Part shown: piece after piece, positions 37,130-46,777 of the stretch
Layout: every line of letters starts with the position of its first letter
Numbering within the stretch: the stretch's first letter is position 1
Source: Stieleria marina
GTDB taxonomy: Bacteria > Planctomycetota > Planctomycetia > Pirellulales > Pirellulaceae
Reading direction: 5' to 3'
Length of the DNA stretch: 64,000 nt
Assembly: GCA_007741555.1 (NCBI GenBank)
Contig: CP036526.1
Span: forward strand, 3,038,001 to 3,102,000
The notes under the pieces: generated by a model
What the model was told of the DNA's origin: nothing
Databases searched by the model: none
What the model saw: the letters and a program-made list of their open reading frames with translations, nothing else
Program-made: the position numbers and the translations under genes

Positions 37130-37571
37130 CGTTTCGAATTGGGAACGTCGCGGCGAATGCATCGATCGACGCCGGTCACAGAAGTCAGCTGGCTAGTTGA
37201 GTCTTTGCGGCGCTGGTTGGCCTTTCGCACGGCAGTACGGTTCTCCGAGTCGAACGTGTCGCTTAGAGACGCCGTTCGAGACCGTAGCTCTGCACGAGTA
37301 TTCTTTTTCAACCGTATCATTCGTTTTCGAGCGTTTGCGTTGGTTCCCTGGCGAGCGCCCAGTTTCGCCAACCCAATTTCGCCAAACGAGCCTCGCAACC
37401 AAGCCTCACTGCGATCAGCTAAATTGTGCGATCTGAACCGTGATGGCCCTGTTAGCGGTGCCGCTGCGTGGTCGACTGCAAACGTTTGCGTTAGATTGTC
37501 CAAACGGAAACGCACTCGACGGCTCGCCCAGTAGCTGGGCCAATGCGAACGATGCTTAAGGTATGGAATAG
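37130..37571. other. Gene-free stretch after the terminator
   Basis: About 440 bp before the next plus-strand gene. Open frames of 141 codons (plus) and 210 codons (minus) cross it, but both are Arg/Ser-rich and the minus one runs through the terminator hairpin. No gene, repeat or RNA could be supported. Confidence 0.4.
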
Positions 37572-38684
37572 ATGCCCAAAAATGCGAGCCAATCTGCGAA
37601 CGTCGAAAAGACGTTGATTTCGCCACGCGTTGATTTGCTGCTCGGCGGTGGGCTTTCGCTTGTGATCGCATTGATCGTGATCGTTTACGGTTCAATCAAT
37701 GTCACCAGCATGGACGGAGCCTTGATCGCCGTCGGTACCTATTTGTTTACGGACCTGCTGATCAATGCGCCGCATTTTATGGCATCGTATCGCGTGCTGT
37801 ATTCTCGACGCGATAATTTTCGCAAGCATCCGTTGGTGACCATTGTGGCGCCGGTGCTGGGTATTGGATTGATTGCTTATGTCGGGCTGTGGAGCTATCG
37901 CAATAGCTTGACAATCGAGAGCGGACAATCGGGCGCCTTGCCGTTTCCCATGATTGTCTTGAATGCACTGGCGCCGGTCCTATTGGGGTGGCACTATGTG
38001 GGGCAGTCCTGGGGAACGACGGCTTGTTTTGCAAGCCTGTCGGGGTTCCGAATGACGTCGACTCACCGGCGATTGATTCGCGTTGGGTTCTACGCGCTTT
38101 TCCTGTACCACATCACGTGGGGCTGCCAAGCCATGGGTTTGTTGGAAGCTTGGTATCCACAGGAAGACGTGGGGATCTACATGATGAAAGCACTGATGTC
38201 GGCCTGCCGCGTTTTGGTGTTGGCAAGCTTCGTGCTGGGTGCGGCGGGGTTTTGGCTCTTGGGAAAATCGCAGCAACGAATCGTGCCGCTAAAAGTTTGG
38301 TTGCCTTGGTGCGCGACTTACAGTTGGTACGTCATGGTCGATGTCTACCCGCAGTCATTCTTTTTGCTGCAGATCTTTCATGCGTTGCAATATCTGATGT
38401 TCCCGGCTCGCGTCGAAATGAACGAACACTGCCGCGATGGAAGCATGAAAATGCACATGCTCCTTTACTACCTCTCCTTGGTTGTCATCGGTTTTGTCGT
38501 TTTCGAGTGGACGCAGATTCTGGGTTGGACAGCAGGAGGCGTGGTGCCACGGTATTTCTTGATGATGGGAACGGCGACCATGATGGTCGTCAACGTGCAC
38601 CATTATTTCACGGACGCGGTGATTTGGAAAATCCGTGATCCGGTTGTTCGCAAATCAGTCTTTGGTCACTTGGATGCTACCTAA
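37572..38684 (+). CDS. Polytopic membrane protein with conserved-looking His motifs
   Basis: 370 residues with about seven to eight transmembrane helices. Histidines sit in or near helices with flanking aromatic residues: 'NAPHFMASY' (His68), 'GWHYVGQSWG' (His141), 'IFHALQYLMF' (His270) and 'NVHHYFTDAVIW' (His343/344). Such spacing recalls membrane-embedded di-metal enzymes or heme-binding helices, but I cannot assign a family. It is convergent with the first giant TPR-UnbV gene, 27 bp apart, and an inverted repeat lies between them. Functional connection to that cluster is speculative. Confidence 0.75.
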   Translation: MPKNASQSANVEKTLISPRVDLLLGGGLSLVIALIVIVYGSINVTSMDGALIAVGTYLFTDLLINAPHFMASYRVLYSRRDNFRKHPLVTIVAPVLGIGLIAYVGLWSYRNSLTIESGQSGALPFPMIVLNALAPVLLGWHYVGQSWGTTACFASLSGFRMTSTHRRLIRVGFYALFLYHITWGCQAMGLLEAWYPQEDVGIYMMKALMSACRVLVLASFVLGAAGFWLLGKSQQRIVPLKVWLPWCATYSWYVMVDVYPQSFFLLQIFHALQYLMFPARVEMNEHCRDGSMKMHMLLYYLSLVVIGFVVFEWTQILGWTAGGVVPRYFLMMGTATMMVVNVHHYFTDAVIWKIRDPVVRKSVFGHLDAT

Positions 38685-38685
38685 G

Positions 38686-38721
38686 GCTTGATTGACGCAT
38701 CTCCAGCGTGGTCAATCAAGC
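38686..38721. terminator. Inverted repeat between convergent genes (possible bidirectional terminator)
   Basis: An 11-base arm GCTTGATTGAC (38686-38696) is repeated inverted at 38711-38721. It starts just after the membrane-protein stop and ends just inside the 3' end of the convergent giant gene. There is no T-tract on either side, so Rho-independent termination is uncertain. Confidence 0.45.
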
Positions 38722-41700
38722 ACAAAGAGATTCGGATCCGATTCGATCGCCAACACTCGGTGATCGATCGGCGGGTTGTCAAACGTCTGCGTCTGTCCGT
38801 GGGGCCAACGCACACGTAGTTGGTCAACTTGCGTGGCCTGTCCTAATCCAAAGCTACAGACCTGTTCGTTTCGACATAAATAGCCGTCACCGCCGACGTT
38901 CCACACCACCGACGTGCGGTCACCAAACTGGATCTCGATTTGTGCACCGATCGCGTCTCGTTCACTGGTTGTGCCCGCCAAAACGATTTGCAGCCAATGG
39001 TGTCCCAGTTTGCCTTCATTGACCAGTAGCGCCGATGGTCGTTCGATTTGGGTGACGACCACGTCCGTTTGTCCATCGCGATTGAAATCAAGCGTCGCAA
39101 GTCCGCGCCCAACGTGCGAGTCGGCCCAAAACCCAGACGGGTCCTCGACCTCGCTCAGGCGAAATTCGTTGCCGACGTTGCAGAAAAGTTGCATCGGCTG
39201 TGCGTAGGTGCCTCGGATGCTTTTTGCGTTGTCCAGATGCCCGTTTGCAACGACCAAGTCCTCGTCTCCATCATTGTCGTGGTCGATGGTTTGTGTGCCA
39301 AAACCGACCAGCAGTTTTGAAGACTTGCCCAATTTGTACTGGCGGTTGCGATCTTGAAACGAGCGGCCTTTCGTCATGAATAGGTTCGCGTTTTCATTTT
39401 CGTAATTGGTGACGTGCAGATCTATCTTTTGGTTTTGGTCAAAATCACCGACGGCTATTCCCATCGCACCGGTCGCACCTCCGCTGAATCCGTAGGCACA
39501 TCCCAGGGCAGTTGCCAGATCGTCGTGGTCGTGGCCTATGGGTTTCAATTTCCACAAGCGGTTGGGTCTCGTGTCGTTGCCGATAAAAATCTCGTTGCAG
39601 GAAAGGTCATCGCCGCTGCCAATGCCGTCAAAATTAGCGATCACCAGTCCCAGTCCTGGCCGCGCACTGGCTTTGTCGCTCAAACCACGGAACACAAACG
39701 TTCCGTCCCCCTGGTTTACAAACAAGTGGTCAATCGCAGCAGCAAACTTGCTGGGTCCGATCGTGGTCACCACGTTGCCATCCGCGTCGACGGGGGACTT
39801 CTGGGACACGTTGGGGTCGTTGATGTAGCCGAGCTGCACCACATCGGGCAAGTTGTCTCCGGTGGCATCTGCAATCGCAATGGAAGCCGGAATGCGATTC
39901 GGATTGGGCGGTTGTTGGACGCGACGCTCGGAATACGTTCCGTCGCCGTTGTTAAGCAACAAGAGACAGGACCCGATGCTTGCAACAGCAATGTCATCGA
40001 AACCATCTTGGTTCCAGTCGCCGGCCGTCACGCCCAGCGTATAGCGCGAACCGCGCACGCCTGCCAAGTTTGTCGTGTCGGCGACGTGTTTTGACAGGTT
40101 GCGGTACAGTTGATTCGGCTTGTTGTTTTTGAATTGTGGAGGATCTGCTGCACCTTGTGCAAAATACAGATCAGGAAGCCCGTCCAGGTCGTAATCCAAT
40201 ACAGCAACTCCGCCACCAAGCGATTGATAGATTGCGAATCGAGTCGATTGCGCGACGCTGGCGACGCGATACGTGTGATGCAAATCAATTTCGCTGGCGA
40301 CGTTGGAAAACGCGGCAGCGAAAATCTGGCCGTTGGCTAGGCCGTTACGATCGGATTCTTGCGTGGCGTTTGCCGACGCGATGTTGCTCTGGTCGGGCAA
40401 CGGATACTGTTGCAAATCCAAGCCGCACAGATTTGACGAAAGATCGGGAAACGAATTTCCTTTGACTAATAACGCTAAGCGTTGTTCGTTCAACGACGCC
40501 ATGCTGTGTTCGCCTTTTTTGCCGCCCGCAATTCTTGCTCGCCACAAGATCGCTTCCAAGGGACGATCCAAATCCTCCAAGGCGGCGGCGAGTTGTTCGA
40601 CCGCGGAAGGGTCTGGGTTGGCGTTCTTCGCAACCAAATTGTTCGCGTCCAAAGCAGCCCGCAGCTTGGTCCAACGATCAAACCAACGCTCGGCATCGTC
40701 TTCTTGGTCCAATGAACCGAGTGCTTGTCGCATGCGGCTGACGGAAGCCATGTCGGTCGGGTCGCGTCGCAGTGCTTCACCAAGCGCGCGTGCTGCGGAA
40801 CCGTAGTTTTGTGACATCAGGTCCAGGACGCCCAAGGTCGCCCAATAGTCGGCGAATTCCGTCACTTCCGGCGTAAGACTCTTGAACCAGAACGCCAGCA
40901 TCGCATCGTCTTGGTTCTCGGCAGCAGCCCGACCAAACAACGCAATCATCGCTGGCGGCGCGGTCGAGTCGTCGATGACAGGTTTCAGCAATTCGATGAC
41001 GCGAGCAAAATCCAGATCGTGAAAAGCCCGCCGGGCGTGACCGCAGGGTGCGATGGGGTAGTAGTTGCGACCACTTTGCTGTTTCGCTGGTGTGTCGGTG
41101 GAAGGTTGTTCGGGCGGCGGTTCGGTGTACATCGCGTCGCCAATCGCGATCAGCGAATGCAGTTCGTCCTGAGTCACGTTGCCTTGCAGACAAAGTTTGC
41201 GAATCAGATGGGACGCTTCGTGTCGACGGCCTTGGCGATTGAGCAAAAAGGCTAGCGGACGCAAGGCCGGAATCGCATCGGGAACTTGTTCCAGGATTTG
41301 TTCGTATCGTGCTTCGGCGTCGTCGTACCGGTGCAGCATCATGCACCAATCCGCTGACTGTCCCAGTGCCGCCAAGCCAGCGTCGGGATGATCTGCGGGG
41401 ACCGCTCCTAGCAATTCGATAGCGTTGGCTGTCTCTCCCATGGCGTTGGCTAATGTGGCCATGCGGAAAAGAACTTCGGCATCCGCCGGGTCACAGATCA
41501 ACAGCGTTTTCAGCTCGTCATATGATTCGGAGAGCTTGTTCGCTTCCTGAAGTTCGTTCGCTCTTAAAATCACACGCACGCGATTGTCGGGTGCAGTTTC
41601 TGCGATAGCGGCGCTGGTGTCGTTGGAACGATCGCTTGGCTCCGCTGCCGAGTTCTTCGGCTTTGCAGAGTTGTCAACCAAGTCCGACGAATTGTTGTTT

Positions 41701-41840
41701 GCATCTGTCGAGGTCTGGCTGCTAGCCGAACCACCGTGGCTGGGAGGTGCGTCGGAACTGCAGCCAAGCACGATCGCAACACACGAGAAGATTGCCAGAA
41801 GGAAGATTGCCAGAAGATCGACGCGTTTGAACATTCTCAT
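38712..41840 (-). CDS. Giant surface lipoprotein: TPR repeats, FG-GAP propeller, UnbV domain (subfamily A, copy 1)
   Basis: 1,042 residues. A lipoprotein signal with lipobox 'VLGC' (Cys at about residue 27) is followed by a low-complexity Ser/Asn/Asp linker. TPR-like helical repeats run from about 80 to 430, e.g. 'HRYDDAEARYEQILEQVPDA' and 'RQGRRHEASHLIRKLC'. An FG-GAP/VCBS propeller at about 530-930 has calcium-type loops ('DYDLDGLPDLYFAQG', 'DWNQDGFDDIAVAS', 'DHDNDGDEDLVVANG', 'DFNRDGQTDVVVT'). The ASPIC/UnbV domain at about 940-1030 contains 'GAQIEIQFGD' and 'VDQLRVRWPHG'. It faces away from its closest paralog at 42360 across a shared divergent spacer. Location is probably outer-membrane or surface. 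Function unknown. Confidence 0.9.
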   Translation of the reverse strand: MRMFKRVDLLAIFLLAIFSCVAIVLGCSSDAPPSHGGSASSQTSTDANNNSSDLVDNSAKPKNSAAEPSDRSNDTSAAIAETAPDNRVRVILRANELQEANKLSESYDELKTLLICDPADAEVLFRMATLANAMGETANAIELLGAVPADHPDAGLAALGQSADWCMMLHRYDDAEARYEQILEQVPDAIPALRPLAFLLNRQGRRHEASHLIRKLCLQGNVTQDELHSLIAIGDAMYTEPPPEQPSTDTPAKQQSGRNYYPIAPCGHARRAFHDLDFARVIELLKPVIDDSTAPPAMIALFGRAAAENQDDAMLAFWFKSLTPEVTEFADYWATLGVLDLMSQNYGSAARALGEALRRDPTDMASVSRMRQALGSLDQEDDAERWFDRWTKLRAALDANNLVAKNANPDPSAVEQLAAALEDLDRPLEAILWRARIAGGKKGEHSMASLNEQRLALLVKGNSFPDLSSNLCGLDLQQYPLPDQSNIASANATQESDRNGLANGQIFAAAFSNVASEIDLHHTYRVASVAQSTRFAIYQSLGGGVAVLDYDLDGLPDLYFAQGAADPPQFKNNKPNQLYRNLSKHVADTTNLAGVRGSRYTLGVTAGDWNQDGFDDIAVASIGSCLLLLNNGDGTYSERRVQQPPNPNRIPASIAIADATGDNLPDVVQLGYINDPNVSQKSPVDADGNVVTTIGPSKFAAAIDHLFVNQGDGTFVFRGLSDKASARPGLGLVIANFDGIGSGDDLSCNEIFIGNDTRPNRLWKLKPIGHDHDDLATALGCAYGFSGGATGAMGIAVGDFDQNQKIDLHVTNYENENANLFMTKGRSFQDRNRQYKLGKSSKLLVGFGTQTIDHDNDGDEDLVVANGHLDNAKSIRGTYAQPMQLFCNVGNEFRLSEVEDPSGFWADSHVGRGLATLDFNRDGQTDVVVTQIERPSALLVNEGKLGHHWLQIVLAGTTSERDAIGAQIEIQFGDRTSVVWNVGGDGYLCRNEQVCSFGLGQATQVDQLRVRWPHGQTQTFDNPPIDHRVLAIESDPNLFVLD

Positions 41841-42359
41841 TCGGCACTCGTATCGATTCCACAGACGGCAAACGCTGTGTCAGGTTGAAGTCGTCCAGAT
41901 TGGACCGGGAGTAGTTGCCGTGTTTGTTTGAGAGCTTTGAACAAAACTCTTGTGTCGCAGTCGGACAGTACGGATGGAGTCGTCGCGAAGAAAAGATCGA
42001 CGACTTGCCAGCCTAAAACCTCAGCCAAAAGATGCTTCCCAAGATCGCATTCCACGAGGGATCTCACCAAACTAGCGGCCTCAAGATAGGCGACCTGCAA
42101 TCGTGTTTCAACAACTGAGCGGGTTTTCGCGGACTCAAAACTGCATTTCCAAATCGGCCCGCCTTTGGAGAAAACGCTTTGCGACACGCGTGGCTCCAGG
42201 GCCGGATAGATCGACGCAATCACTGGGATGGCAAATTCGCAATGTTGTCCCGATCGCTCGCTTGCTTCAGAATGGACTGAGCGTTTGAGTTGGCAATTGA
42301 CTGATTGCCATCCCGATCCCGCCATCCCCGTGTTTTTTGCCATCCCTGACCGGGCCAAA
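41841..42359. other. 519-bp divergent spacer between the two subfamily A genes
   Basis: Should hold promoters for both giant lipoprotein genes. The plus-strand frame is open from 42228, but its first 44 codons do not resemble a signal peptide, so I place the start at GTG 42360. A minus-strand open frame of 194 codons (41837-42421) crosses the whole spacer and overlaps both gene starts; it shows no recognisable feature. Confidence 0.4.
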
Positions 42360-45300
42360 GTGTTGAACAAGATCGCATCCCTCGTATTGACTGCTTTGGC
42401 TAGCATCGTTGTCGCTGTCACAATTCCCGGATGTGGATCTTCGGATTCGTCGACACCCGCGGTAAGTCCGCGGGCATCTCAAACGGACGACCCGGCAGCG
42501 ATTGTTGATCCGACGGACAAAAGTGCGGCGGATCAAGATGCTGAACCAAAGCGTTTGGACGATTCGGTCGACACGCCGTCGATGGATCGCGAAGTCAAGA
42601 TCGCAAACGCGGACGCTTTTGTTTCCCAAGGGGACTTTGCCGGTGCGGAAACTGAGCTTCAAAAGCTGTTGGTGGCCGATCCGACGGATGCAGAGATCTT
42701 GTTCAGATTGGCAAACGTGGCAGCGCTTGCGGGCGACTTGCCCAAAGCGATCGAACTGCTCGCTGAAATTCCGCCGGAGCATCCCCAGGCAGGTTTACCG
42801 GCTTTGGGGCAATCCGCTGATTGGTGTTTTCAGTTGAAGCGGTACGACGAGGCGGCGCGACATTACGAGAAAGTCTTGACCTTGGTTCCCCAGGCCGCGC
42901 AGGCTCTGCGGCAGCTGGCCTATCTACGCAATCGGCAAGGACGTCGGCACGAAGCAGCCGAGTATGTTCACGAACTGTGCAAGTTGGGAGATGTTCGCCA
43001 GGACGAACTGCATTCGCTGATGGCACTGAGCGATGCAATGTACGACGACCCATCCACGGCAGAAACCCTGCAAGCCGGTGAGCGACCGTACTGGCCGATT
43101 GGGGCTTCGGGACAAGCCCGGAAGAGTTTTGACGACAAGCAATACGCCGATGTCATTGCACTGTTGGAGGATTCGGTGGCCGATGGAACCGCTGCGCCCA
43201 CGGTGGTCGCACTCTACGGTTTGGCGACCGCCGAAGCTCAGGACAACGAGCGTTTCCTGCAGTGGTACTCGCAGGCCGACGATCAAGTTCAGCAGTGCGC
43301 AGAGTATTGGGCGGCCGTCGGCGCTTACTTGATCGATCAGCGAAAATTCAATCAAGCCATCCGCGCACTCGCCGAAGCGATTCAGCGCGACCCGACGGAT
43401 GTCCAATCGCTTGGCCGAATCCGTTACGCGTTTTTGGCGATAAAGGATGACCAAACGGCCAATCGATTTATTCAACGCTGGGTGCAGATCTGGGAAACCT
43501 TGCGAGTCAACAACATCGTTGCGGCGACCAAAATACCGGACCCGGACTCGATCGCAGAATTAGCGTCCGCGTTGGAAGTGATTGACCGCCGGCTAGAAGC
43601 GGTTCTTTGGCGAGCATTAGAGCAGCACTACCGAAATTCACCCGCTTCCGAGCGAACGAAATTGGGCAATCTTCAGCGGCAACTTGTTTCCGACGGACAA
43701 ATGTTTGCGTCGCCCGCGTCTCGGTGGTGCGGACTTGACCTAACCAAGTACGCGTTGCCGGACATCAAAGGCGTTGCGTCTTCGGATGGCCCTGCAAAAT
43801 TCGCCTCCGGTCCGCCGAGCGACTCCGCGATCACGCCTGCATCGTTGGCCAATATTGCACAGGCAGTTGGTCTTAAACACCAGTACGCGGTGGCAAAGGA
43901 TCCGGTGAAGATCGGTTTTGCCGTCTATCAGATGCTTGGTGGCGGCGTCGCTGTAAGTGACTACGATTTGGATGGAAACGTTGACTTGTACTTGGCTCAA
44001 GGTGGCTGCGATCCTCCCGAATTCAAGGGGGATCAAACCGATCAACTCTACCGCAACGTCGACGGTTTGCTGGTCGATGCCACGCAGTCAGCGGATGCTT
44101 CTGATTTTGCATACACGATCGGCGTGACATCCGGAGATTGGAACCAAGACGGGTTCAGCGACCTTGTGATCAACAATATCGGCAGCAGTGAATTGTTGAT
44201 CAACAATGGTGACGGCACGTTTAACAGACGATCGATGGGAGCGGTCGATCACCTAAATCGGGTACCGTCGTCTGTTGCGATGGCGGACCTGACCGATGAC
44301 GGTTTGCCTGACATTTATCAAGCCAACTACGTTGATGATCCGCAGATGTTGCTGAAACCAGAGACGGACGAGTCGGGAAAACCGTTGTCACCGATCCTGC
44401 CCAGCAAGTACAGGCCGGGCCCGGATCAGCTGATCGTAAATGATGGTGCTGGAGGATCGAATGAAAGGCGATGGTCAGCCGATCTTTCACATGACAGCAC
44501 AACGCTTGGGGTGATCATCGCGGATTTTGATGGCCAGCCGGGGGCGGAAGTCTTCACTGCCAATGACATGTACGCAAACTGTCTATGGCGACGAACCGCA
44601 GAGGGAAAATGGGATAACGAGGCGCTGGTGCGCGGGTGTGCATTTAGCTACAGCGGTGCTGCGACGGCGGCGATGGGAGTCGCTGCGAGTGATTTTCAGA
44701 ATAACGGAACGATTGATATTCACGTCACGAATTTTGCCGGAGAAAACGTCAGTCTCTATTTGAACAATCAGGGCACGTTTCAGGATCGCAGCATCTTGTA
44801 CCAGTTGGGCAAAGACAGTCACGACATGCTTGGTTTCGGGACTCAAGCGATCGACTATGACAATAACGGTCTGCGAGATTTGGCAGTCACCAATGGGCAT
44901 ATCGACGATGCCGTTTCAAACACGTCGCCGTTTGAACAGCTTCCGCAGTTGTTTCGTAACCTGGGGGGGCGGTTCGAAATCGCGGAAGTGGACGATGCGT
45001 CGGACTATTGGAGTTCAACGCACTTGGGGCGAACCATGGCGAAACTTGATTTTAACCGAGATGGCAAAAACGATTTGGTCGTCACTCACATCGAACAACC
45101 CACCGCATTGTTACTGAATCAGACGCCGACCAAGAATCACTGGCTGCAACTACAACTTGTCGGAACAAAGAGCGAACGCGATAGTACCGGGGCACGAATC
45201 CGCTTGCGCGGCGGCGGTCAAGAATGGACCGACTGGGTCATCGCCGGGGACGGATACCTCTGCCATAACGAAGACGCGGTGTGTTTTGGTGTCGGAGAGA

Positions 45301-45434
45301 ATACGGTTCTTGATGAAGTGGTCGTCGACTGGCCTTCTGGAACACGACAAGTGTTTTCGTCGATTTCCGTGGATCGCCGAATCTTGATCGTCGAAGGCGA
45401 CGAGACCGTGTTTACATTGTTTGAATCAAAGTAA
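42360..45434 (+). CDS. Giant surface lipoprotein: TPR repeats, FG-GAP propeller, UnbV domain (subfamily A, copy 2)
   Basis: 1,024 residues from GTG 42360; the adjacent TTG codon is an alternative. Signal with lipobox 'IPGC' at about residues 23-26. TPR-like repeats at about 75-400 share whole phrases with copy 1 ('LPALGQSADWCFQLKRYDEA', 'NRQGRRHEAAEYVHELC', 'DELHSLMALSDAMY'). The propeller at about 515-890 has 'DYDLDGNVDLYLAQGG', 'DWNQDGFSDLVINN' and 'DFNRDGKNDLVVTH'. The UnbV domain at about 920-1010 has 'GARIRLRGGG' and 'LDEVVVDWPSG'. It is followed, 145 bp on, by the multiheme cytochrome gene on the same strand. Confidence 0.9.
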   Translation: MLNKIASLVLTALASIVVAVTIPGCGSSDSSTPAVSPRASQTDDPAAIVDPTDKSAADQDAEPKRLDDSVDTPSMDREVKIANADAFVSQGDFAGAETELQKLLVADPTDAEILFRLANVAALAGDLPKAIELLAEIPPEHPQAGLPALGQSADWCFQLKRYDEAARHYEKVLTLVPQAAQALRQLAYLRNRQGRRHEAAEYVHELCKLGDVRQDELHSLMALSDAMYDDPSTAETLQAGERPYWPIGASGQARKSFDDKQYADVIALLEDSVADGTAAPTVVALYGLATAEAQDNERFLQWYSQADDQVQQCAEYWAAVGAYLIDQRKFNQAIRALAEAIQRDPTDVQSLGRIRYAFLAIKDDQTANRFIQRWVQIWETLRVNNIVAATKIPDPDSIAELASALEVIDRRLEAVLWRALEQHYRNSPASERTKLGNLQRQLVSDGQMFASPASRWCGLDLTKYALPDIKGVASSDGPAKFASGPPSDSAITPASLANIAQAVGLKHQYAVAKDPVKIGFAVYQMLGGGVAVSDYDLDGNVDLYLAQGGCDPPEFKGDQTDQLYRNVDGLLVDATQSADASDFAYTIGVTSGDWNQDGFSDLVINNIGSSELLINNGDGTFNRRSMGAVDHLNRVPSSVAMADLTDDGLPDIYQANYVDDPQMLLKPETDESGKPLSPILPSKYRPGPDQLIVNDGAGGSNERRWSADLSHDSTTLGVIIADFDGQPGAEVFTANDMYANCLWRRTAEGKWDNEALVRGCAFSYSGAATAAMGVAASDFQNNGTIDIHVTNFAGENVSLYLNNQGTFQDRSILYQLGKDSHDMLGFGTQAIDYDNNGLRDLAVTNGHIDDAVSNTSPFEQLPQLFRNLGGRFEIAEVDDASDYWSSTHLGRTMAKLDFNRDGKNDLVVTHIEQPTALLLNQTPTKNHWLQLQLVGTKSERDSTGARIRLRGGGQEWTDWVIAGDGYLCHNEDAVCFGVGENTVLDEVVVDWPSGTRQVFSSISVDRRILIVEGDETVFTLFESK

Positions 45435-45578
45435 TCCGTGGTTGCGCGTTTTTTGGTTGATAATCGTCGCAGCGATTCGTGCTAATCTACAGAGCTGACG
45501 GCGGACCTGTTTTCAGTTCGCATTAACACGGACTCCCGTTTGACTAACCGCTAACGAAAATTTGTCAGGACCGAAGCG

Positions 45579-46772
45579 TTGAAGAAGCACCGAACGATCG
45601 TTTTACTTTTCATGTCAATCGCGTGCATGATTGTGGTCGTTAACTACGACGTGTTGTTTCGCGGCGAAATCACGCCGTCAGACTCCGGCGAAATGGTAAA
45701 CACGGTGGTGTTTCCTGTTCAAGAAACCGCTGATACAGCAGCGAAGGGTAACGCGAAAGATTCTGAGCTGGCGGAGAATGCTGCACCGACCTATGTGGGC
45801 CGGCAGGTCTGCGGGGAGTGCCACCACGAGAATCTGAAGAAGCACTTGCAGCACGGTCATGCTTCGACGTTTTTTGCGATGGAAGAAACGGACGTGCCCG
45901 ATGTCTTTGACGGGCAGGAATTCGATGCTGGCGAAGGTTTTGGTACGTATTCGTACAAGAAGAATGAGGCAGGTGAGCTGATCGCGACCATCAAAGAAGA
46001 CGCCTCGCAAGCTCCCTTTCCGATTCAGTATGTGTTGGGGTCGGGGCACAATGCGGAGACGTTTTTGACGCTAAGTACTGATGACGACGGTCAGACCGTG
46101 GGCATCGAACACCGCGTCAGTTGTTATCACGACGATCGACTTGGCATCACCGTGGGCCACGACAAGAAAGAACCTGCAAATGATCGAGAAAAGTACGGCG
46201 CTGGTGTGACTGGGGTGCCACTGGAGCGGTGCGTGTATTGCCACACGACGACTTTTAAATTTGATCAAGGGCGAGTCGCTGACTTGATGTCTCAGGTTGA
46301 TTGCGAGAAATGTCACGGCCCTGGTAGTCAGCATGTCGCGTTGGCCCGTCAGAGCGAAACCCCGCCGCCTTTTTCCGTGGGAAGGGCCGACTGGGATGCC
46401 GAGTCCGAAATCCAACTTTGCGGTGATTGCCACCGCCTGCCACGTAGCATCACGCAACAAGAGTTGCGAGACTACCCTGACCAGCTGGTTCGTTTCCAGC
46501 CCGTCGGTATGCTTCGCAGTAAATGTTATTTGGAATCCGATGGCGAATTACGTTGCACGACGTGTCACAATCCGCATGAATCAGTTCATGGCAGCGGTAG
46601 CAAAATTGACCACGTTAAAAATTGCATCCAGTGCCATGATCAGGATGATTCGACGCACGTGATTTGCCCCGTTAACGCGACGACGGATTGCATCGGATGC
46701 CATATGCCCAAGGTCGACCAAAGTCAGGGGATCAAATTTCACGACCACTGGATTCGCGTTTTGGATCAGTGA
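45579..46772 (+). CDS. Exported seven-heme cytochrome c
   Basis: 397 residues with an N-terminal signal anchor (about 6-24) and seven CxxCH heme-attachment motifs: residues 78-82 (CGECH), 218-222 (CVYCH), 242-246 (CEKCH), 281-285 (CGDCH), 326-330 (CTTCH), 349-353 (CIQCH) and 371-375 (CIGCH). The order and 'CEKCHGPGSQHV' resemble the cytochrome c554/'doubled CXXCH' class of periplasmic electron carriers. The start is TTG, with AGGA 8 bases upstream. The next giant TPR-UnbV gene begins 5 bp after the stop codon, so these are co-transcribed. Electron transfer at or near the cell surface is inferred from the heme count, not shown. Confidence 0.92.
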   Translation: MKKHRTIVLLFMSIACMIVVVNYDVLFRGEITPSDSGEMVNTVVFPVQETADTAAKGNAKDSELAENAAPTYVGRQVCGECHHENLKKHLQHGHASTFFAMEETDVPDVFDGQEFDAGEGFGTYSYKKNEAGELIATIKEDASQAPFPIQYVLGSGHNAETFLTLSTDDDGQTVGIEHRVSCYHDDRLGITVGHDKKEPANDREKYGAGVTGVPLERCVYCHTTTFKFDQGRVADLMSQVDCEKCHGPGSQHVALARQSETPPPFSVGRADWDAESEIQLCGDCHRLPRSITQQELRDYPDQLVRFQPVGMLRSKCYLESDGELRCTTCHNPHESVHGSGSKIDHVKNCIQCHDQDDSTHVICPVNATTDCIGCHMPKVDQSQGIKFHDHWIRVLDQ

Positions 46773-46777
46773 TCAAG

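Noticed and set aside
37066-37695. 210-codon minus-strand open frame
   Set aside because: Highly basic Arg/Ser-rich product that reads through a clear intrinsic terminator hairpin and into the next plus-strand gene.
41837-42421. 194-codon minus-strand frame spanning the divergent spacer
   Set aside because: It overlaps the starts of both flanking giant genes, which have clear lipoprotein signals.
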